A stretch of 51,943 bases of DNA from Deltaproteobacteria bacterium (lineage in GTDB: Bacteria; Desulfobacterota; Binatia; UBA9968; JAJDTQ01), in assembly GCA_028818755.1 (NCBI GenBank), contig JAPPNF010000092.1:1-51943 (forward strand). The letters run 5' to 3'. Each line of letters begins with the position of its first letter. The stretch's first letter is position 1. Below are positions 8,338 through 16,568 of this stretch, in pieces. The notes beneath the pieces were generated by a model. The model was not told the DNA's origin. It searched no databases and was given only the letters and a program-made list of their open reading frames with translations. The translations under genes and the position numbers were made by a program.

Positions 8338-9813
8338 ATGGCTTTTGAGGCCTTCCTCGAGGCCCTCGGCACCACCTTCACCCTGCCGGTGCTGGGCGGG
8401 ATCCTGCTGGGGGTTGCGCTGGGGCTCGTTTTCGGCGCGGTGCCGGGCCTGAATGCGGTGCTCGGCATCGTGCTGCTGCTCCCGTTCGTCTGGAGCCTGT
8501 CGCCCTTCGTGGCGTTCGCGATCATGCTGTCGCTGGTGTCGGCGGTCCACACCTCCAACACCTTCCCGGCGTTCTTCTTCAACGTGCCCGGCAGCCCCAG
8601 CGCCGCCGCCACCATCCTGGACGGTTACCCCATGGCGCGCAACGGCGATGCCGCGCGCGGGTTGACCGCGGCCTTCGTGGTGTCCGCCGTGGGCGGGATC
8701 ATCGGCGCGCTGGTGTTGCTGATCGCGCTGCCGGCCTTGCAGCCGGTGGTGCTGGCCTTCGCCGCGCCGGAGCGCTTCATGCTGGTGGTGCTGGGGATCC
8801 TCATGATCAGCTTCCTGAGCGGCGTCAAGCCGGTGAAGGGGCTGATGGCGGGCGCCCTGGGCCTTTGGCTGGGCACCGTCGGGCAGGATCCGCAACTGGG
8901 GGTGGCGCGGTTCACCTTCGGCTCCGACTACCTGCTCGACGGGCTTCAGACCGTGCCCATCATCATGGGCCTGTTCGCCCTCCCCGAGGTGGTGTCCCTG
9001 GCCATCCGCGGGCGCATCGCCGAACGCACCCACGTGGACATGGGCGAGGGGTTCCGGCCGGGCCTGCGGGCGTGTCTGGCGAACCGCTGGCTGGTGGTGC
9101 GGAGCGCGGTGGTGGGCGTGGTGGGAGGCGCCATCCCGGGCATCGGCGGCACCGCGGCGGCATTCTACGCCTACGGGATGGCGGTCCAGGGAACCGACGG
9201 CGCCGAGCGCGGGCGCTTCGGCAAGGGCGAGATCAAGGGCGTGATCGCGCCCGAGAGCGCCAACAACTCATCGGCGGGCGGAGAGCTGGTGCCGTTGCTG
9301 GCGTTCGGCGTGCCCGGCGGCGCCACCTCGGCCATCCTGCTGGCCGCATTCCTGATCCTCGGCATCAATCCCGGCCCGGAGATGCTGGGCGAGAAGCTCT
9401 CGCTGAGCTTCTCCATGGTCATCGTGCTGGTGCTCTCGAACCTGCTGGCCACCGGCGTATGCATCGCCATCACGCGGCCGGCCGCGCGCATCGCTTTCCT
9501 CAGGAGCAACCTGCTGATCCCGGCGCTGATGCTGTTCGTGCTGTTCGGCGCGTACGTCGCCTATCCCCATCCCTACACCCTCGTTCTCACGCTGGCATTC
9601 GGGGTGCTGGGCTACCTGATGATGCGGTTCGACTGGGCGCGGGCGCCGCTGCTGGTGGGTTTCATCCTGGGTCCGCTGGCCGAGAACAACCTGGTCATCT
9701 CCCTGTCGAGCTACGGCGCGGCCTTCCTCGTCCGGCCCATTCCGCTGGGGTGCATGGCGGTCATGGCGCTGGTGGTTTTCGTGGCGGTGCGCCGGGGGGT
9801 GGGCCGGCCATGA
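8338..9813 (+). CDS. tctA: Tripartite tricarboxylate transporter large permease (TctA)
   Basis: 491 aa from ATG 8338 (a GTG at 8302 falls inside a hairpin and is rejected). Starts MAFEAFLEALGTTFTLPVLGG and runs through roughly ten to twelve hydrophobic segments. Family motifs include LVFGAVPGLNAVLGIVLLLPF, VPGSPSAAATILDGYPMA, PGIGGTAAAFYAYGMAVQ, PESANNSSAGGELVPLLAFGVPG (cut here to the recognisable part) and GFILGPLAENNL. It is the main membrane channel of a cation-driven secondary carboxylate importer. It overlaps tctB by four bases (ATGA), so both membrane subunits are made together. Confidence 0.92.
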   Translation: MAFEAFLEALGTTFTLPVLGGILLGVALGLVFGAVPGLNAVLGIVLLLPFVWSLSPFVAFAIMLSLVSAVHTSNTFPAFFFNVPGSPSAAATILDGYPMARNGDAARGLTAAFVVSAVGGIIGALVLLIALPALQPVVLAFAAPERFMLVVLGILMISFLSGVKPVKGLMAGALGLWLGTVGQDPQLGVARFTFGSDYLLDGLQTVPIIMGLFALPEVVSLAIRGRIAERTHVDMGEGFRPGLRACLANRWLVVRSAVVGVVGGAIPGIGGTAAAFYAYGMAVQGTDGAERGRFGKGEIKGVIAPESANNSSAGGELVPLLAFGVPGGATSAILLAAFLILGINPGPEMLGEKLSLSFSMVIVLVLSNLLATGVCIAITRPAARIAFLRSNLLIPALMLFVLFGAYVAYPHPYTLVLTLAFGVLGYLMMRFDWARAPLLVGFILGPLAENNLVISLSSYGAAFLVRPIPLGCMAVMALVVFVAVRRGVGRP

Positions 9814-10253
9814 CACCGGCGCGCGAGATCGTGCTTGGCGGCGTGGTGGCCGCGCTTTTTGCCTGGATCGTGCTCACCGCGCTCGAGTGGCAGCCGGAGA
9901 CCGCCACGTTCCCGCTGCTTATCGGGTTCGCCGGCCTGGGGCTGGCCGTTTGGGGTCTGGTGAGCGATGTGCTGCGCTGGAGGTCCGCGGTCGCGGGCGA
10001 TAACGGGTCGAACGCCGAGGACACGGCGCGCGCCCGCGCCGCGTTCGCATGGATCGCCGTGTTCTTCGTCCTGGTGCTGTTCGCCGGTTTCCGCTGGGGA
10101 TTGCCCCTGGCGGTGCTGGCGTACTACCGGTTGGAAGCGCGTGTCGGTTGGGTCGCCGCGGTCAGCGCCGCCGCCGCGTGCGCCGCCTTTCTGCACGTCG
10201 CGGTGGTCTACCTCTACCTTCCGCTTTACGAAGGCGTGTTGTGGGCATGGTGA
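9810..10253 (+). CDS. tctB: Tripartite tricarboxylate transporter small membrane subunit (TctB)
   Basis: 147 aa, ATGA overlap with the tctA stop. Four hydrophobic segments are visible: EIVLGGVVAALFAWIVLTAL, FPLLIGFAGLGLAVWGLV, AAFAWIAVFFVLVLFAG, and a long C-terminal pair around LPLAVLAYYR and AAFLHVAVVYLYLPLYEGVL. This is the expected layout for TctB. The gene order here is C-A-B. It converges on the amidohydrolase gene 36 bp downstream. Confidence 0.88.
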   Translation: MTPAREIVLGGVVAALFAWIVLTALEWQPETATFPLLIGFAGLGLAVWGLVSDVLRWRSAVAGDNGSNAEDTARARAAFAWIAVFFVLVLFAGFRWGLPLAVLAYYRLEARVGWVAAVSAAAACAAFLHVAVVYLYLPLYEGVLWAW

Positions 10254-10289
10254 CCTCCCCGTCTTGGCGCGTGGCCGGGTGTCGGAGGG

Positions 10290-11408
10290 TCAGATGCCGT
10301 AGAGCCGTTTCGGATTGGCGTTGAGGATCTTCTCCTTGGCCGATTCGCTGATGTCCTGCCGCTTGTTGAACTCCCGCACCGCGAAGCGGTCGCGGTCGCC
10401 ATGGGGCATGTCGGAGCCGAAGACGACACGGTCGTCGCCCACGAGATCCAGCACCTGCGGCAGCAGCGGGTCCTCCACCTCGGTGCTGAGGAAGAGGTTG
10501 CCGCGGCTCATGTACTCGGCCGGGGAGACGGCGGCCCGGGGCGCGGCCTCGGGAATGGATTTGCCGAAACGGTTGGTGAAGGCGAACCGGTGCTCCAGCC
10601 GGTCCATGAGGAAATGGACCCACAGGCAGCCGGCTTCCAGGAACGCCACCCGCAGGGTCGGGAAGCGGTCCAGCACGCCGCCGGTGATCATGGCCGTGAA
10701 CCCCATGAGCAGCGGCACCAGGAACGGGATGATGGTGCCCGGGTAGAGGTGGTCGTACATGTTGCTGAGGGGCGGGCACGACCATCCCACGTGAACCGCC
10801 AGCGTAAGGTCCTCTTCCGCCAGCGCTTCGTAGAACGGGAAGAAGCTCGGGTGGTCCAGGGTGCGCTCGCCCACGGTGCCGAGGATCATCACCGCCACCG
10901 CTCCCAGGCGCTTGGCCTCGCGCACCTGCTCCACCGAGGCGGGGACGTTGTCCAGGTCCACCACCGCGGCCCAGTGGAGCTGGTCCGTCGACCCCGTGGC
11001 GTCTGCGAGCCAGCGGTTGTAGGAGCCGCACAGGGCGGCGCCGAGGCCGGGGTCGTCCACCAGGGGATGGACCAGGAAGAAGCTCGGGTAGATGACCTGT
11101 ACTCCCAGGTCCTCGTCGGCCATGTCCTTGAGGCGGGCCTCCGGATGGCTGATCTCGATGCTCTCGAGGCTTTCCGGCTTGGACGCGGTGTAGAACGAGC
11201 GTTGCCCTTCGTGGTGGGCCGGGGTTCCCATGTTGTGGCAGCCGCGTCCGAACAGGCGGGGGTAGATCTGGTCCTCCACACGCCAGTAGAGCCGCCCTTC
11301 CGAGTTCACCACCTGAGGTCTGCGCTTGCGGAACGCCGGGTCCAGGTAGTCATCGCTGAAGGTCGCCGGAGACTCTTCCACGTGCGCGTCGGCGTCGATT
11401 ACGATCAT
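10290..11408 (-). CDS. Amidohydrolase-related TIM-barrel metal hydrolase/decarboxylase
   Basis: 372 aa; ATG 11408 with AGGAGGACC about seven bases upstream. It opens MIVIDADAHVEES, the D-x-H metal motif of the amidohydrolase-2 (ACMSD-like) family. Further motifs are LAVHVGWSCPP (His), FLEAGCLWVHFLMDRLEHR and the catalytic Asp region FGSDMPHGDRD; it ends with the usual ILNANPKRLYGI. Members hydrolyse or decarboxylate aromatic and heterocyclic acids. It is one of four paralogues in this window. It is divergent from the ornithine-cyclodeaminase-like gene and close to the Tct transporter, suggesting a catabolic role; the substrate is unknown. Confidence 0.85.
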   Translation of the reverse strand: MIVIDADAHVEESPATFSDDYLDPAFRKRRPQVVNSEGRLYWRVEDQIYPRLFGRGCHNMGTPAHHEGQRSFYTASKPESLESIEISHPEARLKDMADEDLGVQVIYPSFFLVHPLVDDPGLGAALCGSYNRWLADATGSTDQLHWAAVVDLDNVPASVEQVREAKRLGAVAVMILGTVGERTLDHPSFFPFYEALAEEDLTLAVHVGWSCPPLSNMYDHLYPGTIIPFLVPLLMGFTAMITGGVLDRFPTLRVAFLEAGCLWVHFLMDRLEHRFAFTNRFGKSIPEAAPRAAVSPAEYMSRGNLFLSTEVEDPLLPQVLDLVGDDRVVFGSDMPHGDRDRFAVREFNKRQDISESAKEKILNANPKRLYGI

Positions 11409-11438
11409 CGGAGGGTCCTCCTCTTTCTCCAGTGGACC

Positions 11439-11450
11439 GTGCCATGGCAC
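11439..11450. promoter_or_regulatory. 12-bp perfect palindrome in a divergent intergenic region
   Basis: GTGCCATGGCAC reads the same on both strands and sits in the 149-bp gap between the leftward amidohydrolase and the rightward ornithine-cyclodeaminase-like gene. The position suits an operator for a dimeric regulator, but no regulator gene is adjacent. Confidence 0.35.
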
Positions 11451-11456
11451 GATCAT

Positions 11457-11471
11457 GGGACACGACACTAG
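11457..11471. repeat. Half-copy of the GTGTC-type inverted repeat
   Basis: GGGACACGACACTAG is identical to the right arm and flank of the inverted repeat at 15494-15508. No matching left arm is found here, so this looks like a remnant or solo end. Confidence 0.55.
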
Positions 11472-11557
11472 TGGGATGTTACATGCCACCAGAGAACGCA
11501 CCCATACCGCAATTTCGAAACCGGACGCAACAAGACCGGCCGGAACGGGAGGTGACG

Positions 11558-12628
11558 ATGCCGATTCTATTGACCAACAGCGACGTGCAGGAACTGATCT
11601 CGCCGGAGACGGCGGTGGAGGTCATGCGGGAAACCTATCGCGGGCTTGCCGCGGGCACGGCGGTTACCCGCACCCGGAGTCAGACCTTCGCCGAGACCAC
11701 CGAACCGGGCACCTTCGTGGAGCTGCGCACCATGGACGGCATCGTTCCGACCTTCGGCTCGGTGGGCATGCGGATCCTGCCGGACCTGCACCGCTGGCCC
11801 CGCATCGGCGACAACCGGCGATACGACAAGGTGCCCAAGAAGAACGGCAGGTTCCTCGCCTTCGACCTGATCTTCGACCTGGACACCGCCGACCTCCAGG
11901 CGGTGGTCCAGGACGCCTGTCTCCAGAAGCTGCGCATCGCCGGCACCCACGGGGTGGCCGCCGAGTACCTGGCCCGCGCGGACGCGTCCCGGGTCGGCGT
12001 CATCGGCTCGGGCTGGCTCGCCGAAGGCGTGCTGATGGGACTCGGAGTCGTCCGCGAGCTTGAATCCGTCAAGGTGTTCAGCCCCACTCCCGCCAACCGG
12101 GAGCGGTTCGCCGAGAACGCAAGGCAGAGTCTTCGCCTCGACGCCGCGGCCGTCGACGACCCGGTGGCGGCGACCCTGGACGTCGACGTCATTGTCGTGT
12201 GCACCAACACCATCGATCCGGTCTTCTTCAGCGACTGGCTCGGTCCGGGCGTCCATCTCGATTCGATATCCGGGCGGGACATCGACGAGGGTTGTTTCGC
12301 GCGCGCCGACTACACGGTGCTGAGCATGCGCGAGGGGCGCTGCAACGAGGGACTGAACTTCGCTCCGCCGGTGCTGCGCGAGACCCTCGCGCCACGCTTC
12401 GCGCCGTTCGAGAAGAACGTCCCCTGGGACGACTATGCCGAGTTGGGGGAGGTGATCGCCGGACAGGCGCGCTCGCGGGAGAACGACCGGGAGATCACGT
12501 TCTTCTGCAACAACGTGGGCTTCGGCGCCCAGTTCGCGGCGCTGGGCGGCAAGGCCGTGGCACTGGCCCGAGAGCGGGGCGTGGGCAAGGAGTTCTCCAT
12601 CGACGACTGGTACGAGGACGAGCGGTAG
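11558..12628 (+). CDS. Ornithine cyclodeaminase / mu-crystallin family protein
   Basis: 356 aa; ATG 11558 with GGGAGGTGACG just upstream. The N-terminal lobe (MPILLTNSDVQELISPETAVEVM) is typical, followed by a substrate-lobe RTMDGIVPTFGSVGMRI stretch. The Rossmann motif is SRVGVIGSGWLAEGVLMGL, and KVFSPTPANRERFAEN follows as in the family. Members are NAD(P)-dependent cyclodeaminases, imine reductases or dehydrogenases acting on amino acids. The Rossmann motif reads GSGWLA rather than the usual GxGxQA. It converges on a second family member 14 bp away, pointing to related but distinct substrates. Confidence 0.82.
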   Translation: MPILLTNSDVQELISPETAVEVMRETYRGLAAGTAVTRTRSQTFAETTEPGTFVELRTMDGIVPTFGSVGMRILPDLHRWPRIGDNRRYDKVPKKNGRFLAFDLIFDLDTADLQAVVQDACLQKLRIAGTHGVAAEYLARADASRVGVIGSGWLAEGVLMGLGVVRELESVKVFSPTPANRERFAENARQSLRLDAAAVDDPVAATLDVDVIVVCTNTIDPVFFSDWLGPGVHLDSISGRDIDEGCFARADYTVLSMREGRCNEGLNFAPPVLRETLAPRFAPFEKNVPWDDYAELGEVIAGQARSRENDREITFFCNNVGFGAQFAALGGKAVALARERGVGKEFSIDDWYEDER

Positions 12629-12641
12629 GGCCCACGTTGCC

Positions 12642-13724
12642 TTAAGGGTGCACGTCCTGGGTGAACCACTCGGTGGGCAGGGTGCGGCCAACGCCTTTCG
12701 CGAGCGCCTCTCGGTACACACGTTGGGCCACCGCGGCGAATTGGAGGCCCTGGCCGACGTTGTTGACGAAGGCCGTGGTCTGGTCCCGCGATTGGCGGCC
12801 CTCGGCGGCGCCGATGATGGCCTGCGGCAACTCCTGGATCCGTTCCCAGAGCGACGTGTCGCGCTCCGACCACCAGCCTCCGGTGCCTTCCGGCGTTTCG
12901 ACGGCGGGCGTGCGGTAGACCTGCGGGCGAATGTTGGCGGGGTTCCTGGAGAACAGGAAAACGCGGTCCATGGCGTCGAGGAAATCGTAGTCCATCTCCT
13001 GGACCTTGACGGCGCTGTAGTGGACGCCGGGCCGCAGCCACTCGCGCCGATGCACGGGTTCCATGGAGTTGGTCCCGGTAACGATCAGGTCGGCTCCCTC
13101 CACCGCGTCGTCCGCGGACGACACCGGCGTGAGACTGGCCTCGACGCGCGGCGCCAGCTCCCGGCAGAAGCGCTCCCGGTTCGCCGGATTGGGGCTGAAC
13201 ACCTTGACCTCGGCGATGGGCCGCACCGCGCAGTGGGCCATCAACTGCCCGCCGGCCTGCCAGCCGGTCCCCAGCAGCGCCATGACCGAGGCGTCCTCCC
13301 GCGCCAGGTAGCGGGCTGCCAGTCCGTTGGCGGCACCCACCCGCATGCGCGAGATGTAGCCGTCCGGGCAGATCATCACCGGCGCGCCGGTCTCCATGCT
13401 GAAGAGCAGCATGAGCCCGTTCCAGCGGCCGTCGGCCGAGGGCAGCCGGTCGCGCCTGACGTTGCCCGCCACCTCCGGCCATATCAGCACGTCGCTGTTG
13501 ATGCGTAGCGCGGCCATGCCCTCGTCAGGCCAGAGTCCGCTCATGGCCTTGAGACTGTAGACTCCCTTGGTCTCGCCCACGGTGGTGGGCGCCAGCGTGT
13601 CCACCCGTGGGCTGTTGACCGCTTCCTGGGCCTCCAGCGACCGCTGCGAGCGCTCGACACAGTCCAGCGCCATCTCCATGGTCAGTATCCCGTCGATCTC
13701 TTCATTGCTCAGCACCAATGTCAT
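12642..13724 (-). CDS. Ornithine cyclodeaminase / mu-crystallin family protein (second copy)
   Basis: 360 aa; ATG 13724, weak GCGAGG site upstream. N-terminus MTLVLSNEEIDGILTMEMALDCVE; RMRVGAANGLAARYLAREDAS and the Rossmann motif MALLGTGWQAGGQLMAHCAV (GTGWQA, the canonical form) are clear, then KVFSPNPANRERFCREL. NAD(P)-dependent amino-acid cyclodeaminase or imine reductase is the family role. It shares the SPxPANRERF motif with its convergent neighbour at 11558-12628 but differs elsewhere, so the duplication is old. The tRNA-Phe gene lies upstream on the other strand. Confidence 0.83.
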   Translation of the reverse strand: MTLVLSNEEIDGILTMEMALDCVERSQRSLEAQEAVNSPRVDTLAPTTVGETKGVYSLKAMSGLWPDEGMAALRINSDVLIWPEVAGNVRRDRLPSADGRWNGLMLLFSMETGAPVMICPDGYISRMRVGAANGLAARYLAREDASVMALLGTGWQAGGQLMAHCAVRPIAEVKVFSPNPANRERFCRELAPRVEASLTPVSSADDAVEGADLIVTGTNSMEPVHRREWLRPGVHYSAVKVQEMDYDFLDAMDRVFLFSRNPANIRPQVYRTPAVETPEGTGGWWSERDTSLWERIQELPQAIIGAAEGRQSRDQTTAFVNNVGQGLQFAAVAQRVYREALAKGVGRTLPTEWFTQDVHP

Positions 13725-13761
13725 CGAAGAACCTCGCTAAACGTCGGAGCCGGACCCCGTG

Positions 13762-13790
13762 TTGACGCACCCCGTAATTTCGGCCATATT
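13762..13790 (+). promoter_or_regulatory. Sigma-70-type promoter of the tRNA-Phe gene
   Basis: TTGACG at 13762-13767 and CATATT at 13785-13790 are 17 bp apart. The -10 box ends 10 bp before the mature tRNA 5' end, a normal arrangement for a tRNA promoter. Confidence 0.6.
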
Positions 13791-13800
13791 TTTTATCTCT

Positions 13801-13873
<73 letters not shown>

Positions 13874-13899
13874 CTTCCCCCAACCCCGTTCCCAACGAC

Positions 13900-14226
13900 T
13901 CAAAGCTGCGCCTCCAGCTTCTTGAACTGCCTGCTCAAGGTCTCCACCTCTTCCTTGGCCTGCTTTCGGTACTCCACGACTCTGTTCAACTCCTCGAGGG
14001 TGGGCAGCGTCAACTGCCTGTGGGGAATACCGCTGTTAGGGCGGTTGTGGACATGGTAGGTGCCGTCGTCGCCGAAGTGGCCGGTCTCCTTCCCGCTCAG
14101 CACACTGACGGCCAGGTTGAGGTTGTTGATCATCTTCTTGATCTCACTGTCCATGACTGAAAGGCGTTGCCTGGCCGCTAGCAGGCGCAGATAGTCCGCG
14201 CCGATCTTCTCTTCGACTTCGCCCAT
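13900..14226 (-). CDS. Small coiled-coil hypothetical protein
   Basis: 108 aa; ATG 14226 preceded by GGGAGGAAG, a good ribosome site. The N-terminus (MGEVEEKIGADYLRLLAARQRL...EIKKMINNLNLAVSVL) and C-terminus (LEELNRVVEYRKQAKEEVETLS) are charged heptad-like helices joined by a short polar segment, THYHVHN-like, containing several His and Gly. No signal peptide, no recognised family. It lies alone between the tRNA and the TRAP operon. A soluble dimeric or partner-binding protein is all that can be inferred. Confidence 0.65.
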   Translation of the reverse strand: MGEVEEKIGADYLRLLAARQRLSVMDSEIKKMINNLNLAVSVLSGKETGHFGDDGTYHVHNRPNSGIPHRQLTLPTLEELNRVVEYRKQAKEEVETLSRQFKKLEAQL

Positions 14227-14365
14227 ATGACTTCCTCCCGCGTGGGTTGTGCCCGTATGACACGAACTCGAGTGTTTGCCGTTTTGGATGTGCGCCCCTA
14301 CCGATACCCCGAAACGCCGTCCGGGAGCAAATCCGTCCCGCCGTTCCCGCGTGGGCAGATTGCCC

Positions 14366-14395
14366 TTGACAGCTCTTCGGCTCGGATACTAGTCT
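14366..14395 (+). promoter_or_regulatory. Candidate promoter for the three-DctP TRAP operon
   Basis: A consensus TTGACA at 14366-14371 is followed 18 bp later by TAGTCT at 14390-14395, about 52 bp ahead of the first DctP start. The -35 is perfect, the -10 weak. Confidence 0.45.
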
Positions 14396-14447
14396 GGCCC
14401 GGCATCGGGCACGGACCTTGCAAACCAACGGAAGGGAGAACGAACCC

Positions 14448-15437
14448 ATGAAGACGGCACTTCGCTGTATCGTCGTTTGCCTCGCCCTAGGTCTGCTCAC
14501 GGCCACGCTGGCGCCAGCCGCGGATCTCGTGCTCAAGGGCGCCACAGCCTGGAAGAAAGATTACGTCTTCAATGCCGGTTACTGGGAGTTCACGCGCCAG
14601 GTCGAGAAGCTCTCCGGCGGGAAGATCAAGGTGGAGTGGAAAGGCGGACCCGAGATCGCGCCCGCCTTCGAGATGTTGAGTCTGGTGCAGCGCGGGGTTG
14701 TGGATGTCCTGGGCAGCTCCGCCGCCTATTATACGGACAAGTACATGGAAGGGGTCTTTCCCGAGTACTTTATCGGCACGCCGGCAGACTTGCGGAACGC
14801 GGGCATCACCAAGTGGTTCGATGATCTGAGCCAGAAGAAGACCGCCGTCAAGCTGCTGGGAATGACCTCGGGGCCGGTGGGCATCGCCATCTTCACCAAG
14901 AAGCCCGTGAAGGGCATTGCCGACTTCAAGGGCCTGAAGATGCGCAGCACGCCCACCTACCTGCCCATGGGGCAGGCCCTGGGCGCGACGATGATCCGGA
15001 TACCATGGGCGGACCTCTACCCGGCGCTCGAACGCGGCGTGGTGGAAGGATACTTCTCGCCGGCTATCGGCACCCTCCAGACGAAGCTTTACGAGCAGGT
15101 ATGCTGCATGATTGCGCCCCATTTCTGGACGGTGCGCACATGGCTGTACATCGGCGTGAAGACCTGGAACAAGCTGAGCCCCGAACAACAGAAGATACTG
15201 ACCGACGCCATCGTCGCGACGGAAGATTGGGCCCAGGGTTACTACTCGGGGATCATCGGCAAGGAAATCGATACGCTGGTGAAGCAGCACGGCATAAACG
15301 TCATCGAGTTCAAGGGGGACGAGGCCAAGCGCTTTCTCAAGATGGCGTACGAGTCGGCCTGGAACAAATACGTGCCGGAGTCCCCGGAGCACGGCAAGAC
15401 GATCCGGGAGATGGCGCAGAAGCTGGAGAGCCGCTGA
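14448..15437 (+). CDS. dctP: TRAP transporter substrate-binding protein DctP, copy 1
   Basis: 329 aa; ATG 14448 after AAGGGAGAA. Signal peptide MKTALRCIVVCLALGLLTATLAPAA (first 20 residues shown in part). Mature part begins DLVLKGATAWKKDY; the family core FKGLKMRSTPTYLPMGQALGAT and ALERGVVEGYFSPAIGTLQTK matches the DctP/TAXI-like ligand helix region (the R-x-T/P substrate-carboxylate site). Exported binding protein of a sodium- or proton-driven TRAP importer whose DctQ and DctM follow. It has two near-identical-length paralogues immediately downstream, which is unusual. Confidence 0.93.
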   Translation: MKTALRCIVVCLALGLLTATLAPAADLVLKGATAWKKDYVFNAGYWEFTRQVEKLSGGKIKVEWKGGPEIAPAFEMLSLVQRGVVDVLGSSAAYYTDKYMEGVFPEYFIGTPADLRNAGITKWFDDLSQKKTAVKLLGMTSGPVGIAIFTKKPVKGIADFKGLKMRSTPTYLPMGQALGATMIRIPWADLYPALERGVVEGYFSPAIGTLQTKLYEQVCCMIAPHFWTVRTWLYIGVKTWNKLSPEQQKILTDAIVATEDWAQGYYSGIIGKEIDTLVKQHGINVIEFKGDEAKRFLKMAYESAWNKYVPESPEHGKTIREMAQKLESR

Positions 15438-15453
15438 AGCCGGCGAACGACCG

Positions 15454-15505
15454 GTGTCGTGTCCCGTAAATTAAAATTATTGCAGGAATTTGCGGGACAC
15501 GACAC
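15454..15505. repeat. 52-bp inverted-repeat element between DctP copies 1 and 2
   Basis: Arms 15454-15472 (GTGTCGTGTCCCGTAAATT) and 15487-15505 pair over 19 bases with one G-T mismatch, around a 14-nt AT-rich loop. The right arm plus flank is repeated exactly at 11457-11471, so this is a mobile or once-mobile miniature element and not only a local hairpin. Confidence 0.7.
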
Positions 15506-15545
15506 TAGCTGAAACCAACGAACCGCTGAAGGGGAGGACGAATCC

Positions 15546-16535
15546 ATGAGAAGGGCACTTGGCTGTATCGTCGTATTATTCACTCTGGGTCTTTTTATCG
15601 CGACGACCGCTCCGGCGGCCGACTTGGTGCTCAAGGGCGCCACCGCCTGGAAGAAGGACTACATCTTCAATGCCGGGTACTGGGAGTTTTCGCGCCAGGT
15701 CGAGAAGCGTTCCGGCGGGAAGATCAAGGTGGAATGGAAGGGTGGTCCCGAAATCTCGTCACCTTTCGAGATGTTGGGCCTGGTGCAACGAGGGGTGCTG
15801 GATGTCCTGGGCGGCGCCGGCGCTTACGATTCCGCCAAGATACCGGAGGGAGTCTTCCTGGAGTACTTTGTCGGGAGCACCAGCGACCTGCGCAAGGCCG
15901 GCGTCACCAAGTTCTTTGACGAAATCACCCAGAAACGGACCGGAGTGAAGCTCCTCGGGCTCAGCTCCGGGCCGGTGGAGTTCGCCATCTTCACCAAGAC
16001 GCCGGTGACCAGCATCGGCCAGTTCAAGGGCCTGAAGATGCGCAGCACGCCCACGTATCTGCCCCTGGGCCAGGCCCTCGGGGCCACCATGATCCAGGTG
16101 CCTTGGCCCGATGTCTACAACGCCCTGGAGCGGGGGGTCGTGGACGGATACTTCGCTCCGGTCATCGGCACCCTGTCGACGAAGCTCTACGAGCAGGTCT
16201 GCTGCATGCTCAAGCCGCACTTCTGGACCGTGCGCACGTGGATGTACATCAGCCTGGACAAGTGGAACAAACTCACGCCCGAGCAGCAAAAGGTCCTGAC
16301 GGACTCCATGATCGCGGTCGAGCAATGGACGACGGGGTTCTACAATGACTACATCGGCGGGGAAATCAGTACGCTGGTGAACAAGCACGGCCTCAAGATC
16401 CATGAGTTGAAGGGCGACGAGGCCAAGCGCTTCCGCACGATGGCGTACGAGTCGTCGTGGAAGAAGTACCTGCCCAACTCCCCGGAGTACGGCAAGGAGA
16501 TCCGGGAGAGGGCGCGGAAGCTCGAGGACCAATAG
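15546..16535 (+). CDS. dctP: TRAP transporter substrate-binding protein DctP, copy 2
   Basis: 329 aa; ATG 15546 after GGGGAGGACG. Signal peptide RRALGCIVVLFTLGLFIATT then APAADLVLKGATAWKKDY as in copy 1. The core (FKGLKMRSTPTYLPLGQALG, ALERGVVDGYFAPVIGTL, YEQVCCMLKPHFWTVRTW) aligns with copies 1 and 3 without gaps. Sites that differ include SSPFEMLG against APAFEMLS and the SIGQFKG linker, consistent with a shifted ligand. Exported to the periplasm. It probably shares the single DctQ/DctM pair downstream. Confidence 0.93.
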   Translation: MRRALGCIVVLFTLGLFIATTAPAADLVLKGATAWKKDYIFNAGYWEFSRQVEKRSGGKIKVEWKGGPEISSPFEMLGLVQRGVLDVLGGAGAYDSAKIPEGVFLEYFVGSTSDLRKAGVTKFFDEITQKRTGVKLLGLSSGPVEFAIFTKTPVTSIGQFKGLKMRSTPTYLPLGQALGATMIQVPWPDVYNALERGVVDGYFAPVIGTLSTKLYEQVCCMLKPHFWTVRTWMYISLDKWNKLTPEQQKVLTDSMIAVEQWTTGFYNDYIGGEISTLVNKHGLKIHELKGDEAKRFRTMAYESSWKKYLPNSPEYGKEIRERARKLEDQ

Positions 16536-16568
16536 CGTGCCGAAAATGAAGCGAGGGAGGCAAGGCTT

